Below are positions 46,901 to 58,499 of a stretch of 64,000 nucleotides of DNA, in pieces. A program made the translations under genes and the position numbers. Source of the DNA: Taenia hydatigena (lineage: Eukaryota; Platyhelminthes; Cestoda; Cyclophyllidea; Taeniidae); NCBI GenBank assembly GCA_036345935.2, contig JADWOT020001571.1:172083-236082 (forward strand), given 5' to 3'. The notes under the pieces were generated by a model. The model saw nothing but the letters and a program-made list of their open reading frames with translations. It had not been told where the DNA came from and did not search any database. Numbering within the stretch: position 1 is the first letter of the stretch; each line of letters opens with the position of its first letter.

Positions 46901-47997
46901 AGCGCAAAATTGGATTGACGCCTAACTCTAACTGATTAGCACATTCGAGTGTCCTGCCAAAGCCGACGACAGCATGAAATCAAGTAATAGCAATTGACGA
47001 GTGGTCTGAAAGAGATTTACTGTGACCCTTTAAGATGAAAATTTACCCCGTAGACTAAGGAAATGCAAGTCCTTTATAGAATGTCTTTGAAACTTTGTAA
47101 GAAACTTGGTCAACACGTACACTAACCGAACGCCTTTCACCGACGTGGTTCACTCTGCAGAAAAGGCGTCTCTGAGGTGTCTTGACTAAACCATGACTAT
47201 TGGGTAGCTTGCTCGACAAGACGTGAGTTTCTCACTTTTTCTTAATGGCGTCACATGCGAACTCAATTCAGCTGGCTTTGAGAATCCGTGAACAGTGGGG
47301 CAATGGGATTGACGTGTGAAAGAGTGAGAGAGTTATACAGCGGAGCGACAATCGCTTATACGTCAATTGATCCGGTCAGAAGCATTGTCGGTGGCGATTC
47401 GTGTCTCAGTTTTAGCTTCATGACTGGAAGCTCATACCTACAGCCTACTTGACTGCTGTGGTTAAGAGGAAGGCTACAGTGCATGCTTTACTGTTGACGT
47501 CTGCTTTCGGTGTTAGAAGACCTGCTGTCTTTCTTGGCAGCATTATGCCATTGAAAAAGTTCATATTGTCTCCACGACACCTGCTTTGTTTTCATCCTTC
47601 TTTACAATTGGACAACCAAGGCCAATCGGTCGAGGTGAGACGATCGCGTCACAATCACACCAGGCGACACGAAACGCCATTGTAAGATTAATCCACTTCC
47701 TCGCTCTCCATCCTTCCTTTCTTCCTCCTTTCCGAGACCGCAGCATTTAAACTTCGTCACCTCTGTTACAATTCAATGTACACAATATCCCCTTTCCAGC
47801 ATGGTGGGTTCCAGTAGCCTCCATTTGCGTCTTACCTCTCTTCGTTATCTTTGTCACGTCCCATTTACGTCCTTGCATGTCTCGTTCTGCATCGCATTTT
47901 CTCATCCCATTTCCATGTCACTAACAGTGGCATAATTTGGTTCCTCTTTAGAAACCAATCAGAAGCACTGACCTGCCCGAGTTGTACCATTGGCAAC

Positions 47998-48168
47998 ATG
48001 GCCGAAATTTTAGGAAAACTTAAGGAGTTCTGGGAGCCCAGAGTCTTCTAAACTGCCCATGCCGAAGAAAAGGACAGGGCAGACTGTCGCTGCGTTTTCT
48101 GCGGATGTGCACTCGACCGCCTGAATATGGTGTTATTCCACACGGAACAGAAACATCCAACTAAGTGA
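47998..48168 (+). pseudogene. Nonsense-mutated copy of the C2H2 zinc-finger frame
   Basis: Same as 4232-4402 except that codon 18 is TAA (48049-48051) instead of TCA, removing the whole zinc finger. The rest of the finger region is unchanged in sequence. The nonsense change therefore postdates the duplication or arose on one haplotype. Confidence 0.55.
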
Positions 48169-50120
48169 GCTGTCATTGGCTGGTTGCGCCTTCGTCGCAT
48201 GTGTGCTGCGATGGACCGCAGTGGCTATTATCTCTATGCTGCAGACAATTCCCTCCCTCATTTCCTCTCTTCCCTTCCGAGGCCGCAGCATTTAAAATGC
48301 GTCACTTCTTTCACACAATCAATCCACCCATCACCCGTCCAGCATGGTAAGTTCCAGTAGTCTCTATTTCCCCCTTACCGTTTTCCCTTCCTTCCTTCCT
48401 TCCTTCCTTCCATTTACCACCCCACATTCATTCTTCTGCTTGTTTCATCTCATTTCCATGTCATTGACAATGGTGAAAATTTGTTTCACTTTAAAAACGA
48501 GTTCGAATTACAGACCTTCCACCTAAAGTGGTACTTAGAATATGCGAATGCCTTAATGTGGAGAACTTAATGGAGGCCTGCGACACTCTTCCTGGCTAAC
48601 AATGGATTTTTCTCAACTTGACGGTCCTCACAAGTGCTGCTTAGGCACATCAACACTTGAAGGTGGCTCAATAAGCAGTTGTGCTGCATGTTATTTTCAC
48701 CTATTTTATCAGATGTCCACTAAAGTTCACTTCCACTTGTGAAATATTGCATAAATCAAGCGGAATCCTCTAGCCAATTACAAATCCGGGCTGGTCTAAT
48801 CTTCCCCTCACGGATTATCAACTTACGGCCTTGTGATTTATTCTGACCTGCTTCCTATCTCCATGCTGCATTGACAACCACATACCTGCTAAAGGGTTAC
48901 AACTTGTTCACTACGACCTGCAGTTTACCGTCTTTACAAGAGATATTGATGTGATCTATACGATGTGGAGCACTTTCCAGGGATTTGTCAACGTAAAGCG
49001 CGTGATGTGACAGATATGTAGTTGTTTATGCAGTGTGAAGATGAAGTGTAGGTTGGAATGAATCATGAGACCGTAGTTGATGGTCCATAGGGACAAGAAT
49101 TGCCTAGTGTGAGTTAAGAATTGCCCGAAGGATTCAGCTTGCTTAACGCGATATTCTGCAGCTGGAAGTGGATCTCGGTAGACAATTGAGGTGTGAGAGA
49201 ATAACACGCGACATGGTTGTTTACGAAGCCACTTCCAAGATCCGGTGTGCCAAAGCAATGCTTGTGATGATCGTCGAGTTGACCGACTCCATCACCAGCT
49301 AGGAATGCTGTTGCAGGCATTCACCAAGTCCTCCTCATTAAGAAATCTGCTTATTCTGAATGCCAACCCAGGCAGAAGGTTAGAGAATCAAACTTGTTTG
49401 GGAAGCAAAACCAAAATACGCCATTGTATGTGAAGTGGGAATGGGATGTCAAAATTGAGATAGTGAATGAGAAAAGCAAGAACATAAGTGAGAGAAGTAA
49501 AGATAAGTAAAGATGTAGGAAGGGTAAGATGCAAATAGAGGCAACTGGAACCCACCATGCTAAAAAAGTGGTGAGGTAGGTTGACTGTGTGGCAGGAGTG
49601 ACGAGGCTTAAATGCTGCGGCCCCAAAAGGGGAGGAAGGAAAGGCGAAAGAGGAGTTAGGTTGACCTCACAGTGGCGTTGACAAATTGGGTCGTTGCGTG
49701 TCGTTAAGTGTGAAAGTTACGCGATCGCCTTACCTCGACTGATCGTCCTTCGACGTCCAGTGGTAAAGAAGGCTACAAACAAAGCAAACACTGCGGAGAG
49801 AACGGCCATAGACGCTGGGCATTGGCATCAAATGAAAGCAGAAGCAATTGATTTTTCAGCAAGGAGTTGACATTGTCATAAAAAGGAGTGCTGAGATCTA
49901 GAAGTGACTAGTTATTGAATGCCTTGCAACGTCATTTCTAGTGCAAATGAGCTGATTCATGAACCGCATTGCCATTCTAGCTTCTTCGTGCATCGTTGGC
50001 ATTGAAGAAGAAGTGGTGCACAGCTCGTAAGGGCTTCATCGAGCAAAACTACCAGGGGATGGTCCTCCTTCCTAAGTGGTTATCCAGTTAGAGAGGTGAA
50101 TGATGAAGGCTGCAAAGCCT

Positions 50121-50309
50121 TTAAGTCGCAGCGATCATGAAGAAACCATTATACGTTCTTAAGATTCTCTCCAATTGGAATGAGAAGACTTTGCAAAAGG
50201 TTCTCTCGGTAATTGGAAAGAGCCAATCGTAAACTGTACTAACGTTGGTGCATCTTAGCCCCATCAGAGCAGCCTTAACCTCCTGTGCCACTGTCTGTAG
50301 TTCTGTCAT
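50121..50309 (-). CDS. Duplicate of exon-like frame 6351-6539, unknown product
   Basis: 62 residues, same as the copy in A except for one substitution (Ala to Pro within DWLFPITERT). Family and function unknown; see the copy at 6351-6539. Confidence 0.2.
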   Translation of the reverse strand: MTELQTVAQEVKAALMGLRCTNVSTVYDWLFPITERTFCKVFSFQLERILRTYNGFFMIAAT

Positions 50310-50447
50310 GTAGCCTTGTTATCAGAGTGGCGCATGGTTGTATTCAAAGTAGTCCACTCAGTGCGGTTCGCGTGAGTTGGTCGAAGATGGCTGCTGCATC
50401 ACAATGATTCTTCATCATCAGCAACAACTGCCTTCCTTTGGCTTATC

Positions 50448-50478
50448 NNNNNNNNNNNNNNNNNNNNNNNNNNNNNNN
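50448..50478. other. Assembly gap (31 N)
   Basis: Undetermined bases. To the left the sequence is the near-identical copy A'. To the right, after 160 unrelated bases, a more diverged version of the last 130 bases before the gap appears again. The join is therefore uncertain. Confidence 0.99.
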
Positions 50479-50640
50479 TAAAGAAAGCTGAAATAAATAC
50501 AATATTCTTAAACGTTGCGTTTGAATAATTTATTCTTCATTTGTGTCTCTGTTACAGGGAATGTTAATGTTAAATTCGCTGCATCAACGCATAAATTAAA
50601 CTTTCCAAAAGCTGCGCTTGTGCATTTTAGCAGCAAACAA
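50479..50640. other. Short unmatched AT-rich segment after the gap
   Basis: About 160 bases (TAAAGAAAGCTGAAATAAATAC onward) without a counterpart in region A or B. No gene seen. Confidence 0.6.
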
Positions 50641-53600
50641 TAATGCTATCTGAGTGTCGCATGGATTATTTTCAAAGTAGTCTACTCAGTGCAGTTCGCA
50701 TGAGGTGGTCGAAGGTGGCCGCTACATCACAACGTTTGCGAGACATTGGCAGGCGGCGTGCACAATGAGTCTTCATCATCAGTAACAGCTGCCTTCCTTT
50801 GGCTTATCTTGCCGTTCCCACTTACCAATGTGGTGACCTTCAGTCTAGAGTCAAGAATAACCTTGACCGTGTAGGCAGCCTGACAAACCAGTTGTGCGAA
50901 GTAGCAGGCCATTAACCTTCTTTAGTATGGCCTTCGGCCTCCTTTTATCCTTCCTCTTTTCGGAGCAAGTGAACTGCTTGTGATAAATTCTTTAATACAT
51001 AAGCACCACATCTGCCCGCCCCAAAAGACGTTTATCGCATTATTTACAGTAATTTTTCCTCTTGGACCCAACTTTATTTAGGAACACGTATTTGCATACT
51101 TTTATCAGTAGCTAGTGCCGGGGACCCAACCACATTGAGCTATCACATGCCCGGTACCTCGGGTCTTTTAAAAAGCTTTTAGCAGTAGTGAGTTCCGTGT
51201 GTGAAATAGGCCCATGCAGTAATGCACTCAACGTAAAAGTAGGCGCACGAGATCGTCAAAAACTGCAAAACTAAGTCAAAATCTTTTTATGGAAGGCACT
51301 TATAGGCCAACGACTTTGCATTTCTTTGAGCCCACAGATTAGGATTGTCATCTGCAAGCAAAGGACTGTCACACATGTTAATGTGATTAACCTAACTATT
51401 TTTTTTCTGATGCTTCACTCCAATAATGGGAGGGTAATCAGCAGTCACAAAGCGTTAACTATGGCATGAAGACGTAGTGACATCGGAGTATAAAACCAAG
51501 ACGACTGCTGTTTTGCTAAGATGCCTTGCATAAAATGAAACTGATTTTTCCTCATCATGTTGTGCGCTAGTTGCTTGGTTAGACAACCTGACTTCGCTCT
51601 ATTGTTGTGCAAACCTTCAAATACAATTTTCATACTACATTGCCCAGCGTTCCGGACGATTGGTCATGGCCTTAGACAGTAAATTGTTTTGATACGATAG
51701 AATCGATGATGTGCAAGGGTCGAGAATTTGATGACAGTTGGATGGCATGTTGTTGCTGCATCGCATGTTTCACATGAGGTCGTCCCTGCCACATTTCATG
51801 TGATTTGCTGATGCTACTCGCTATTTGCCATCCTTCTATCTCATAGATACCTTTACAGCAGTGCCTACAACATATCTGCCTCTCGCCTTTCCAAGAATAG
51901 CATGTGTGCCCTTTGAATCCTTCTCCTGACAAACATGGTTCATAAACCACCAAACAAACCTATTCTGGTTGCTTTAAAAGCCACCAAATTAAGTGAGAAG
52001 GAGAAGGAAAATGTGGCGCAATAAGGAGACTATATTTGGGTTGTTAAATACAAAAAAAATTAACGTTTGTGAAAAGTGCTGATGTTCTTGAACCATAGGT
52101 CGCAATGGACAATTTGACAGCATCATTAAACTGAGTCGTCCAACTGCAGGGCATTCGACACAGTACATTCGCCAATGCGGTTCCATTATGCATACGCAGC
52201 AGCCGTAGTACGTACTAATAGGTCTAGCCGTACTCATTTCATGTACTGATGGGATCTATGCATCTTGGATCACGAATTACTGACTAAACAATGTGAAATG
52301 TGACAAACTTCGCAGAAATATAGTTGTATATGCAGTGTGGAGCTGAAAAATTGGTAGAAATGAAACAGCAGAGTGTACTTGATGACCTGTTGAAGAAAAG
52401 ATTGACTAGATGAAGTTCAAGTTGCCAAATGCACTCATTTGCTCCCTGAATTACTCATCAGCTGCAAACGGACTTTGGTTGACGATCGATGCGGCTTGAG
52501 AAAACAACATGCGACTCAACTGCTGATTGGACCACATTTGAAGTTCCGATGTAACGCAAGTAGGTCATCATCAGTAGCATGGGAATAGGATTTAGGGATA
52601 GTGAAGTAAAAAGGAACTACGGAAATCCACCATGCTTGAAAGGTGATATGGTGATTGACTGTGTAACGGAGGGGACGAGGTATGAATACTGCGGCCATGG
52701 AAGCGGAATTGTGTTGACCTCACAATGGCGTCAACACGTTGGATTGCTTAACGTTGTTTTATGTGAAAGCCACGCGATCGCCTCACCACAATTAACTGTT
52801 CTTCGACATTTACTGGTAAAGATGAATGCGAGGAAAGTAGACGCGGAAAAGAGAATATGACCGTTTATTTTTGCGGTAGAACTGGTAATGGAGTAGTTCA
52901 TAGGCATCAAATGAAGGCAGAAGCAGTCGGTTTTTCTTCAAGGAGTTGATAATCATCACAGTGTTACTGAGGCGTGATAACACCAATAAAGACAGCAGGT
53001 CTTTCGGCACTAAACTTGGAAGGGGCTCAATGAGCAGTGATGTCGAATGTTAATATTTTTCTCATCTCACCATTTGTCCACCGGGATTCACGTCCAGTCG
53101 TGGAATATTACCAGAAGCAAGTGCAATTTTCGGCAATTTTCGCTCAGGCTTGCTGATTCCTTCTCCGATGGGCCATTAACCATGGTCTCATGCTTCATTA
53201 TGACATGCTTCCAATCCCCACGCTGTATGGACAACTATACGTCTGCCATGTTTACCAACTTTTTACATTGAAAATCACTGATTCGTTCTCCGAATAGTAG
53301 CGATACATCGGTATCTGTTTTTGGAGCGGCAGACTGATTGCTGCACACCTCCATAAGGTTGTTCTTTAAGTTGAGGGATTATATGCCATCCTTAGTGACA
53401 CAAAAATGGTATAAAGTGATGTTGATGGCACATGAGACAAAGTAAGTAATAAATGCAATGTGGTATAGATAGAGAAGTAAGAAGAAGCAAGTAGAGACTA
53501 CCAGGACATACCATTTTGGAAAGACGCTATTCCGGATTGGCCGGGTAGCAGAGGTGTAGGGCTTCAAATACTGATACATTGACGATGATTACATGTCGGA

Positions 53601-55028
53601 AGTCGCGTTCAAGAACTAACTCTCATCAAACTTAGCTGAGATCACTGACCCTAAGTAGAACATGGACTTGTACTCGTACTCGGAATCGGAATTGTACTGC
53701 AATGCTCCCCTAAGCTGCGTGCTTGCAATCAAGTTAAGGTGATGTGCTTGTGCTCATAATAACCACGATTACCATAGTTCTTTAGTAAGTCAACCTATTT
53801 CGATGAAAGAGTGTGAGGATTGGATTAGTTGGTCTGAGTGACAATCGATATCCTCATGAGAGGACTTCCCTACGAATAGTAGTATGGGAATAAGAATTGG
53901 CCCACCTAATCTGGGATGCAGAAATGCGCCTAAGTTGCGTGCAAGGCATAACTTGAATACGCGTTCCTCTCAGTTAATGGATGGTTGGAGAAGGTATCAA
54001 AGTCATCCGTGTGCAGGCGCGCTCTTGTTTATACTCAAAAGGTCAGGAGAACCGAATGCAGTGATGCGGAGTTGTGACACAACGAGACATTTCAGCTGGT
54101 GAAGTGAATGTCTGTCCGTGGGACACATCCATAGATCTACACTCGCACCATTGCACCATGCATTCCCATCCACAAACAGAAATAAAGAAATGTGCCTCAC
54201 ACTGGATGCCAAGTCGGCATATTTCCTCCGCTTGCACCCATGTGCACAAACAGTTTATTCACGGGTAAAAAATCATTTACCGATGAGAAAGCTTATAACT
54301 GGATTTCAGTCAATCATCGGCAGCTAACATCAATGTTCAGTGAGAGACTTTACGATATTAGCTAATTTCCATTTCCAGTTTAGCTTCTTATCCTGAACCA
54401 CAATAGCCTCTCTCCGACCCTTAATAGAGCCGGCAACGCATATTCCATCCCAGCATTATGTGTGCCTTCGTATACGGAGAGCAGGAAATGCAAAGTAACT
54501 ATACGCTTTCCTTCTTTTGAGTACCCAAGGTTGGTAAATCGTAAAGCAGTGATTCTACTCTTTATGAGTTGGGCTCCTAGGCATATCTGCATGGCCTATC
54601 GCGTTCTTAACTAAAATGACAAAAATATTTGAGCAAAACCTATACGAGACACAATCCGTAAGTTATCTTTTACTTTTACCGATATCAGTGCTACTGGAGT
54701 GTTTCTTCTGTCAAGCCATTACCTAAATTGCTGACAGGACGACTTGTTACGCCAAATGCTCTCGGCAGCATTAACGCTATGAGTGACCTGTTTGGATCCA
54801 CTAATATTGCTGTCAACATGCAAAATTATTACGGTTGACGTGGTTGTCATGACCGAAAACATTGACGGAATCGAATCGCAAGTACGCGGATGGGAAAGCA
54901 TTGGTGTCGGAGCCCAAGTCCTAGTGAGAACACGAGTTCGTGTTCTACTCAGCCGAATGTGACCAGCTTCGGTGTTTGACCGTGACTCTCAGCATTCAGC
55001 CTTCTGAATAGTCTTCAGTAAACTTGCA

Positions 55029-55135
55029 TTTCTTAAGTCTGCTCGTCGATATCCAGTCTGGAGAGGGAAAGTTGGAGAACTCCTCTCGTTTCTCTGATCA
55101 GGATTCGAATGGCGATCCGGTAGAACAGACTATAA
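55029..55135. repeat. About 100-base interspersed module (copy 5)
   Basis: TTCTTAAGTCTGCTCGTCGATATCC through GGATTCGAATGGCGATCCGGTAGAACAGACT, best match to 10197-10300, with the same downstream TATATAAGGTAAGG and CCTGACCCACCTGGTC block. Confidence 0.7.
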
Positions 55136-57276
55136 ATGTCTTCTTCACATTCCATCTTCACGCGCTTCAATTCTCCGCATTTTATAAACAGATCTGATAC
55201 CATGCAACTTTAAAGGCATATTCAGTCGTAGACCTACTAAAGTGTGTTGCGTTTCCTAAAGATATTATCGAGATGGATAAGCATCGCAACATTACTCATG
55301 CCACTGAGTTTGCTTTTAAAGTTGCAAAGTAACAGGTCTGTATATAAGGTAAGGGGAATTGGAGTAGGTGCCTGACCCACCTGGTCAGAACTAACTGCTA
55401 CATGTAACATGCAAATCGTAAGATTTTCGAGGCTGCGTGATAGCTTTGCGCAATGAATGCCACAATTTGTGCTATTATCCACTGCTGCTTAGGCCTCAAT
55501 CCGTGTTAACGACACCAAATCGCCGTATGTGAAACTGTGTAGCCATTGGTAAGGTAAGAAGCCACTACGAGTTCTGAATCGCTAAGCTCCTGTCTTTTCC
55601 TCCTTTGGGCATAACTCGGCAAGTTCATTTGCGCCTGATGCGCATTAACGTTTGAACGTGACTCTCGACATACAATCATCGACAATTTATCAGTGTTTGA
55701 ACCTCACCGTCCGGGTCATTCAGTCAATCCACGATGGTACCCTTTAAAGTGGTACTGTTCATTGGTTCCTATTTACCTTGCGTTTCTGCTTAACCTGCCA
55801 TCCCTCATTCATTGCTTTTGTTGTCTTTTCCACTACCGCAATCCTCTCATTCCAATTCCGTGTTACTAAAGATGACTTGCTCTTAAATCACTTTAGATGT
55901 GGAGGATGTGGTGGATGTCTGCAACACCATTTCTCACAGGTGATGAATGCTTTCGAATCGGCGATCCTAGCATCAGCAATGGAAAGTGTACCAGTGAGCA
56001 CCAACTGCTTACTGGAACCCACTTGCCGTTGCTAAAAATGGTCAAAGAAAATAGAGTTCTTCCAGCAATATTCATCTTAGTCTGCTTGGTCCTCTCTTTG
56101 GCAGATCTTTAATTGCTACTTCATGTTTAATCCTCGCCTACTTTATTTCGCTGCGTAGAAGATTTGCTAAAGCGCACTGCTTTTGCACACACTATTAACG
56201 TGAAGAACCGTTTCAACATTATTTTTGTCACTGAAGGAGGGTAAAGAATTTATTAAAATGAAATGAAATGCTTAGCAAACGGAGGTAAATATTACTGGTA
56301 GAATTCCATTCTACGGTATCCAATTTCATGAGTCGGTTCTCTGCGGGCCGTTGGTATGGTTTGTACAAGTACCACGCGAAATAAGTGCTTGTTGAGCCAC
56401 AGCCATTGGCTGATGTGTTGACGCACTTGTGACCAACTCCAACTCTTTATCCCCTAATTAGGTAACATCGAAGACAAATGGAAACCGCAAATCTACTGGT
56501 AGCGATCGAGTAGGATAAAGGTCGGGAGTTAAGGCACTCAAACATGAAGCTGGGCTCAACCATCAAAGCTTCTCTGTTCTGCATGCTTGTAATCCGTCCT
56601 CATCAATGTTTCTTAGCAATGATAACTATGCTCGACCTGACAACTTGGTGGTTTGTAGGGAGGTTGAGAGTGAGAAGGGATGAGTGACAATATCCTACAC
56701 TAGGAGGCTGCTTTGAAAGTAATGATGAGGTGGCAAGAAACAAACTTTGCTTTGTGTTTGACGCGATGCAACCCATTCCTATTGCTTGCCTATGGTTAAC
56801 GTAAAGGTGTCTACAAATGCTAGGAAAACTTAAAGCCACGCAGCTAAGCACATTTGTCATAATAAAAAGGCAGTCTAACTTGGAGACGACTCAAATTAAC
56901 TCATTAGTGCAAATAAAGAGCAGAAGTGGAAGGCAAATTAGAGACGCATATTTGCTCTACACTATTCACCTAAAATGTAGGTTTGAGATGAAGATTATCA
57001 AAACTCGTCACTTCGTCTGTCATTAAAATGTATCTCTTGCTTCGGCTTCAATTAATGTTGAACATGTCAAATCGCCGTGCGTGTAGCTGTGGCGTCTTTA
57101 CAAGGTAAGGTGACACTTCAAGTGCAGTGTCTCCAAAGTTCTGCCTTTGACTGTGTCAAACATAATGTGCGTGACTTTTGAGTTCTCCTTCTAGATCAAC
57201 AGAACACGCAACCTATCAAGCTAGGCGATTTGATATGAGAAACGCGGAGTAGCCATGCGGTAAATAAAGCTGCTGT

Positions 57277-57873
57277 TTATGTTACTACGATTGCTAAAGA
57301 GAAAGGAAAACGGTAAGCTGAAGAAAAGTAGCGCATCTGAGTACGCAATGGCCATAAATAGCGCATGTCAAATGTGTGATGCTTTGATAAATTGCATTTG
57401 TCCTTGCATCTACCGCCAACAGTCTTCAACTGGAAGTCAGTCGTAATGAGTGAAATGCAGCAAGTCACCAAGTTGACGTGTCCGGCTTCACATTGCTTGA
57501 CACAATACATTCGCCATTCCACCGGAGTTGTTGCAGGTGGACAACCCTCGAAGTTGTTGGAACTCGCGACAAGCTTTGCAAAGGGGTGAATATCATCTGC
57601 TTCATCATCCAAACTCCATGGCAGGAGGGCTGTGACTAATACATGATGCCACTTGATGGCGTCTTGGAAGCGCAGTAATTGATGCCTGAACCGAATTTCT
57701 AGATCCATCTGCAATACGTAGCATTCGTAGTGCATGACGTCACTTTCAGAATCTCTTCTTCCAATCTCGCTAAAATATATTGAGCTACCTTTTGCATTCA
57801 CATGGGCAAAATCGTTATGAATCAATGTGTCAATAGCATCTGTAAGGTACGGGCACGCACAATCATTCATCAC
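57277..57873 (-). CDS. Cys-rich 198-residue protein or exon, unknown function
   Basis: The longest fully open frame within the repeat unit. Landmarks: CACPYL (5-10), IYFSEIGRRDSESD (32-45), CYVLQMDLEIRFRHQLLRF (51-69), PWSLDDEADDIHPFA (85-99), NNFEGCPPATTPVEWRMYC (106-124), CVKQC (124-128), VGGRCKDKCNL (152-162). About ten Cys, an acidic DDEADD patch, no signal peptide or clear membrane segment. A CCTTACAG acceptor-like site occurs inside the first codons, so the true exon may start near residue 12. The B copy (12168-12792) is broken by two stops and a frameshift. I recognise no family. Confidence 0.45.
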   Translation of the reverse strand: MMNDCACPYLTDAIDTLIHNDFAHVNAKGSSIYFSEIGRRDSESDVMHYECYVLQMDLEIRFRHQLLRFQDAIKWHHVLVTALLPWSLDDEADDIHPFAKLVASSNNFEGCPPATTPVEWRMYCVKQCEAGHVNLVTCCISLITTDFQLKTVGGRCKDKCNLSKHHTFDMRYLWPLRTQMRYFSSAYRFPFSLAIVVT

Positions 57874-58098
57874 GATCTCTAACGCTCGACGTTCATTGGT
57901 AATACATCCATTTGAGGTAGCAATTGTTAGGATGCCAAAAAGAAAATAGACTTGACAGTAATGAATACGGTTGTGAGCATTTATTTCCCCAATCGATGGT
58001 TACTAGTTCATGGCTTGAGTACTGCATAGTTCAACAGCCCTACTTTTGTCACTCATCCATCATTTGCTATGTTTGTTCCACTTTCAAGTGGGCTTTGT

Positions 58099-58499
58099 TA
58101 CAAATTTTATGTTATCAAAACAAGCGACAACTCTCTTTTATGGGATGGTTGCTTACGGCAAGACAACAAACGAAGGTCTATCTTGCATCAAGAATGACTG
58201 GGCAATGACAAAACGGAACCATCGTTGGAGGCATCAGCTTACTCTTGCGTCTTCTTTACTCCTCTTCTTACAGCAATGAAGCGATTCTAGGTTGTGTTAA
58301 GTCGCACATTCTTTTTTACCCCTTCCTCTGGTTGAATCACCATCGTAAGGTAAAGTAGGCGGATCCATCGCCATGAACCTGCGTCGTCATGTGGACAGAG
58401 ACCATTCATATTCTGCGCAAAATTTCTAGTGATATGCTAAATGGCACGAAGAGAGGATTCTCCAACTGAATTGCCAGTTTGTTGACAAATACCAGTAAA
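58099..58499. other. Short interval replacing the FABP-arm insertion, no gene seen
   Basis: Occupies the position where the first array has 6.8 kb (13050-19886). It holds only short frames, including plus 58046-58279, and may represent the pre-insertion arrangement. Confidence 0.45.

Larger units (their letters stand above)
43948..50447. repeat. Segmental duplication copy A' (direct partner 97-6677)
   Basis: Nearly identical to region A, lacking the 83 bases of 390-472. It ends exactly at the assembly gap, at GGCTTATC, equal to position 6677 in A. The zinc-finger frame is broken here. A patch at about 45446-45775 differs from A at some 9% of positions, far above the rest. Confidence 0.93.
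50641..58098. repeat. Older segmental copy B' (partner 6541-13049)
   Basis: Collinear with 6541-13049 apart from interior rearrangement (55386-56220 has no collinear match). It lacks the insertion containing the FABP locus and inverted arm: after 58098 the sequence passes through about 400 different bases and continues as C'. Non-coding apart from the frames listed. Confidence 0.85.

Noticed and set aside
55090..55135. tRNA-like or tRNA-derived SINE in the 100-base module (GATTCGAATGG core)
   Set aside because: The five-base T-stem and acceptor pairing cannot be formed in any of the five copies.
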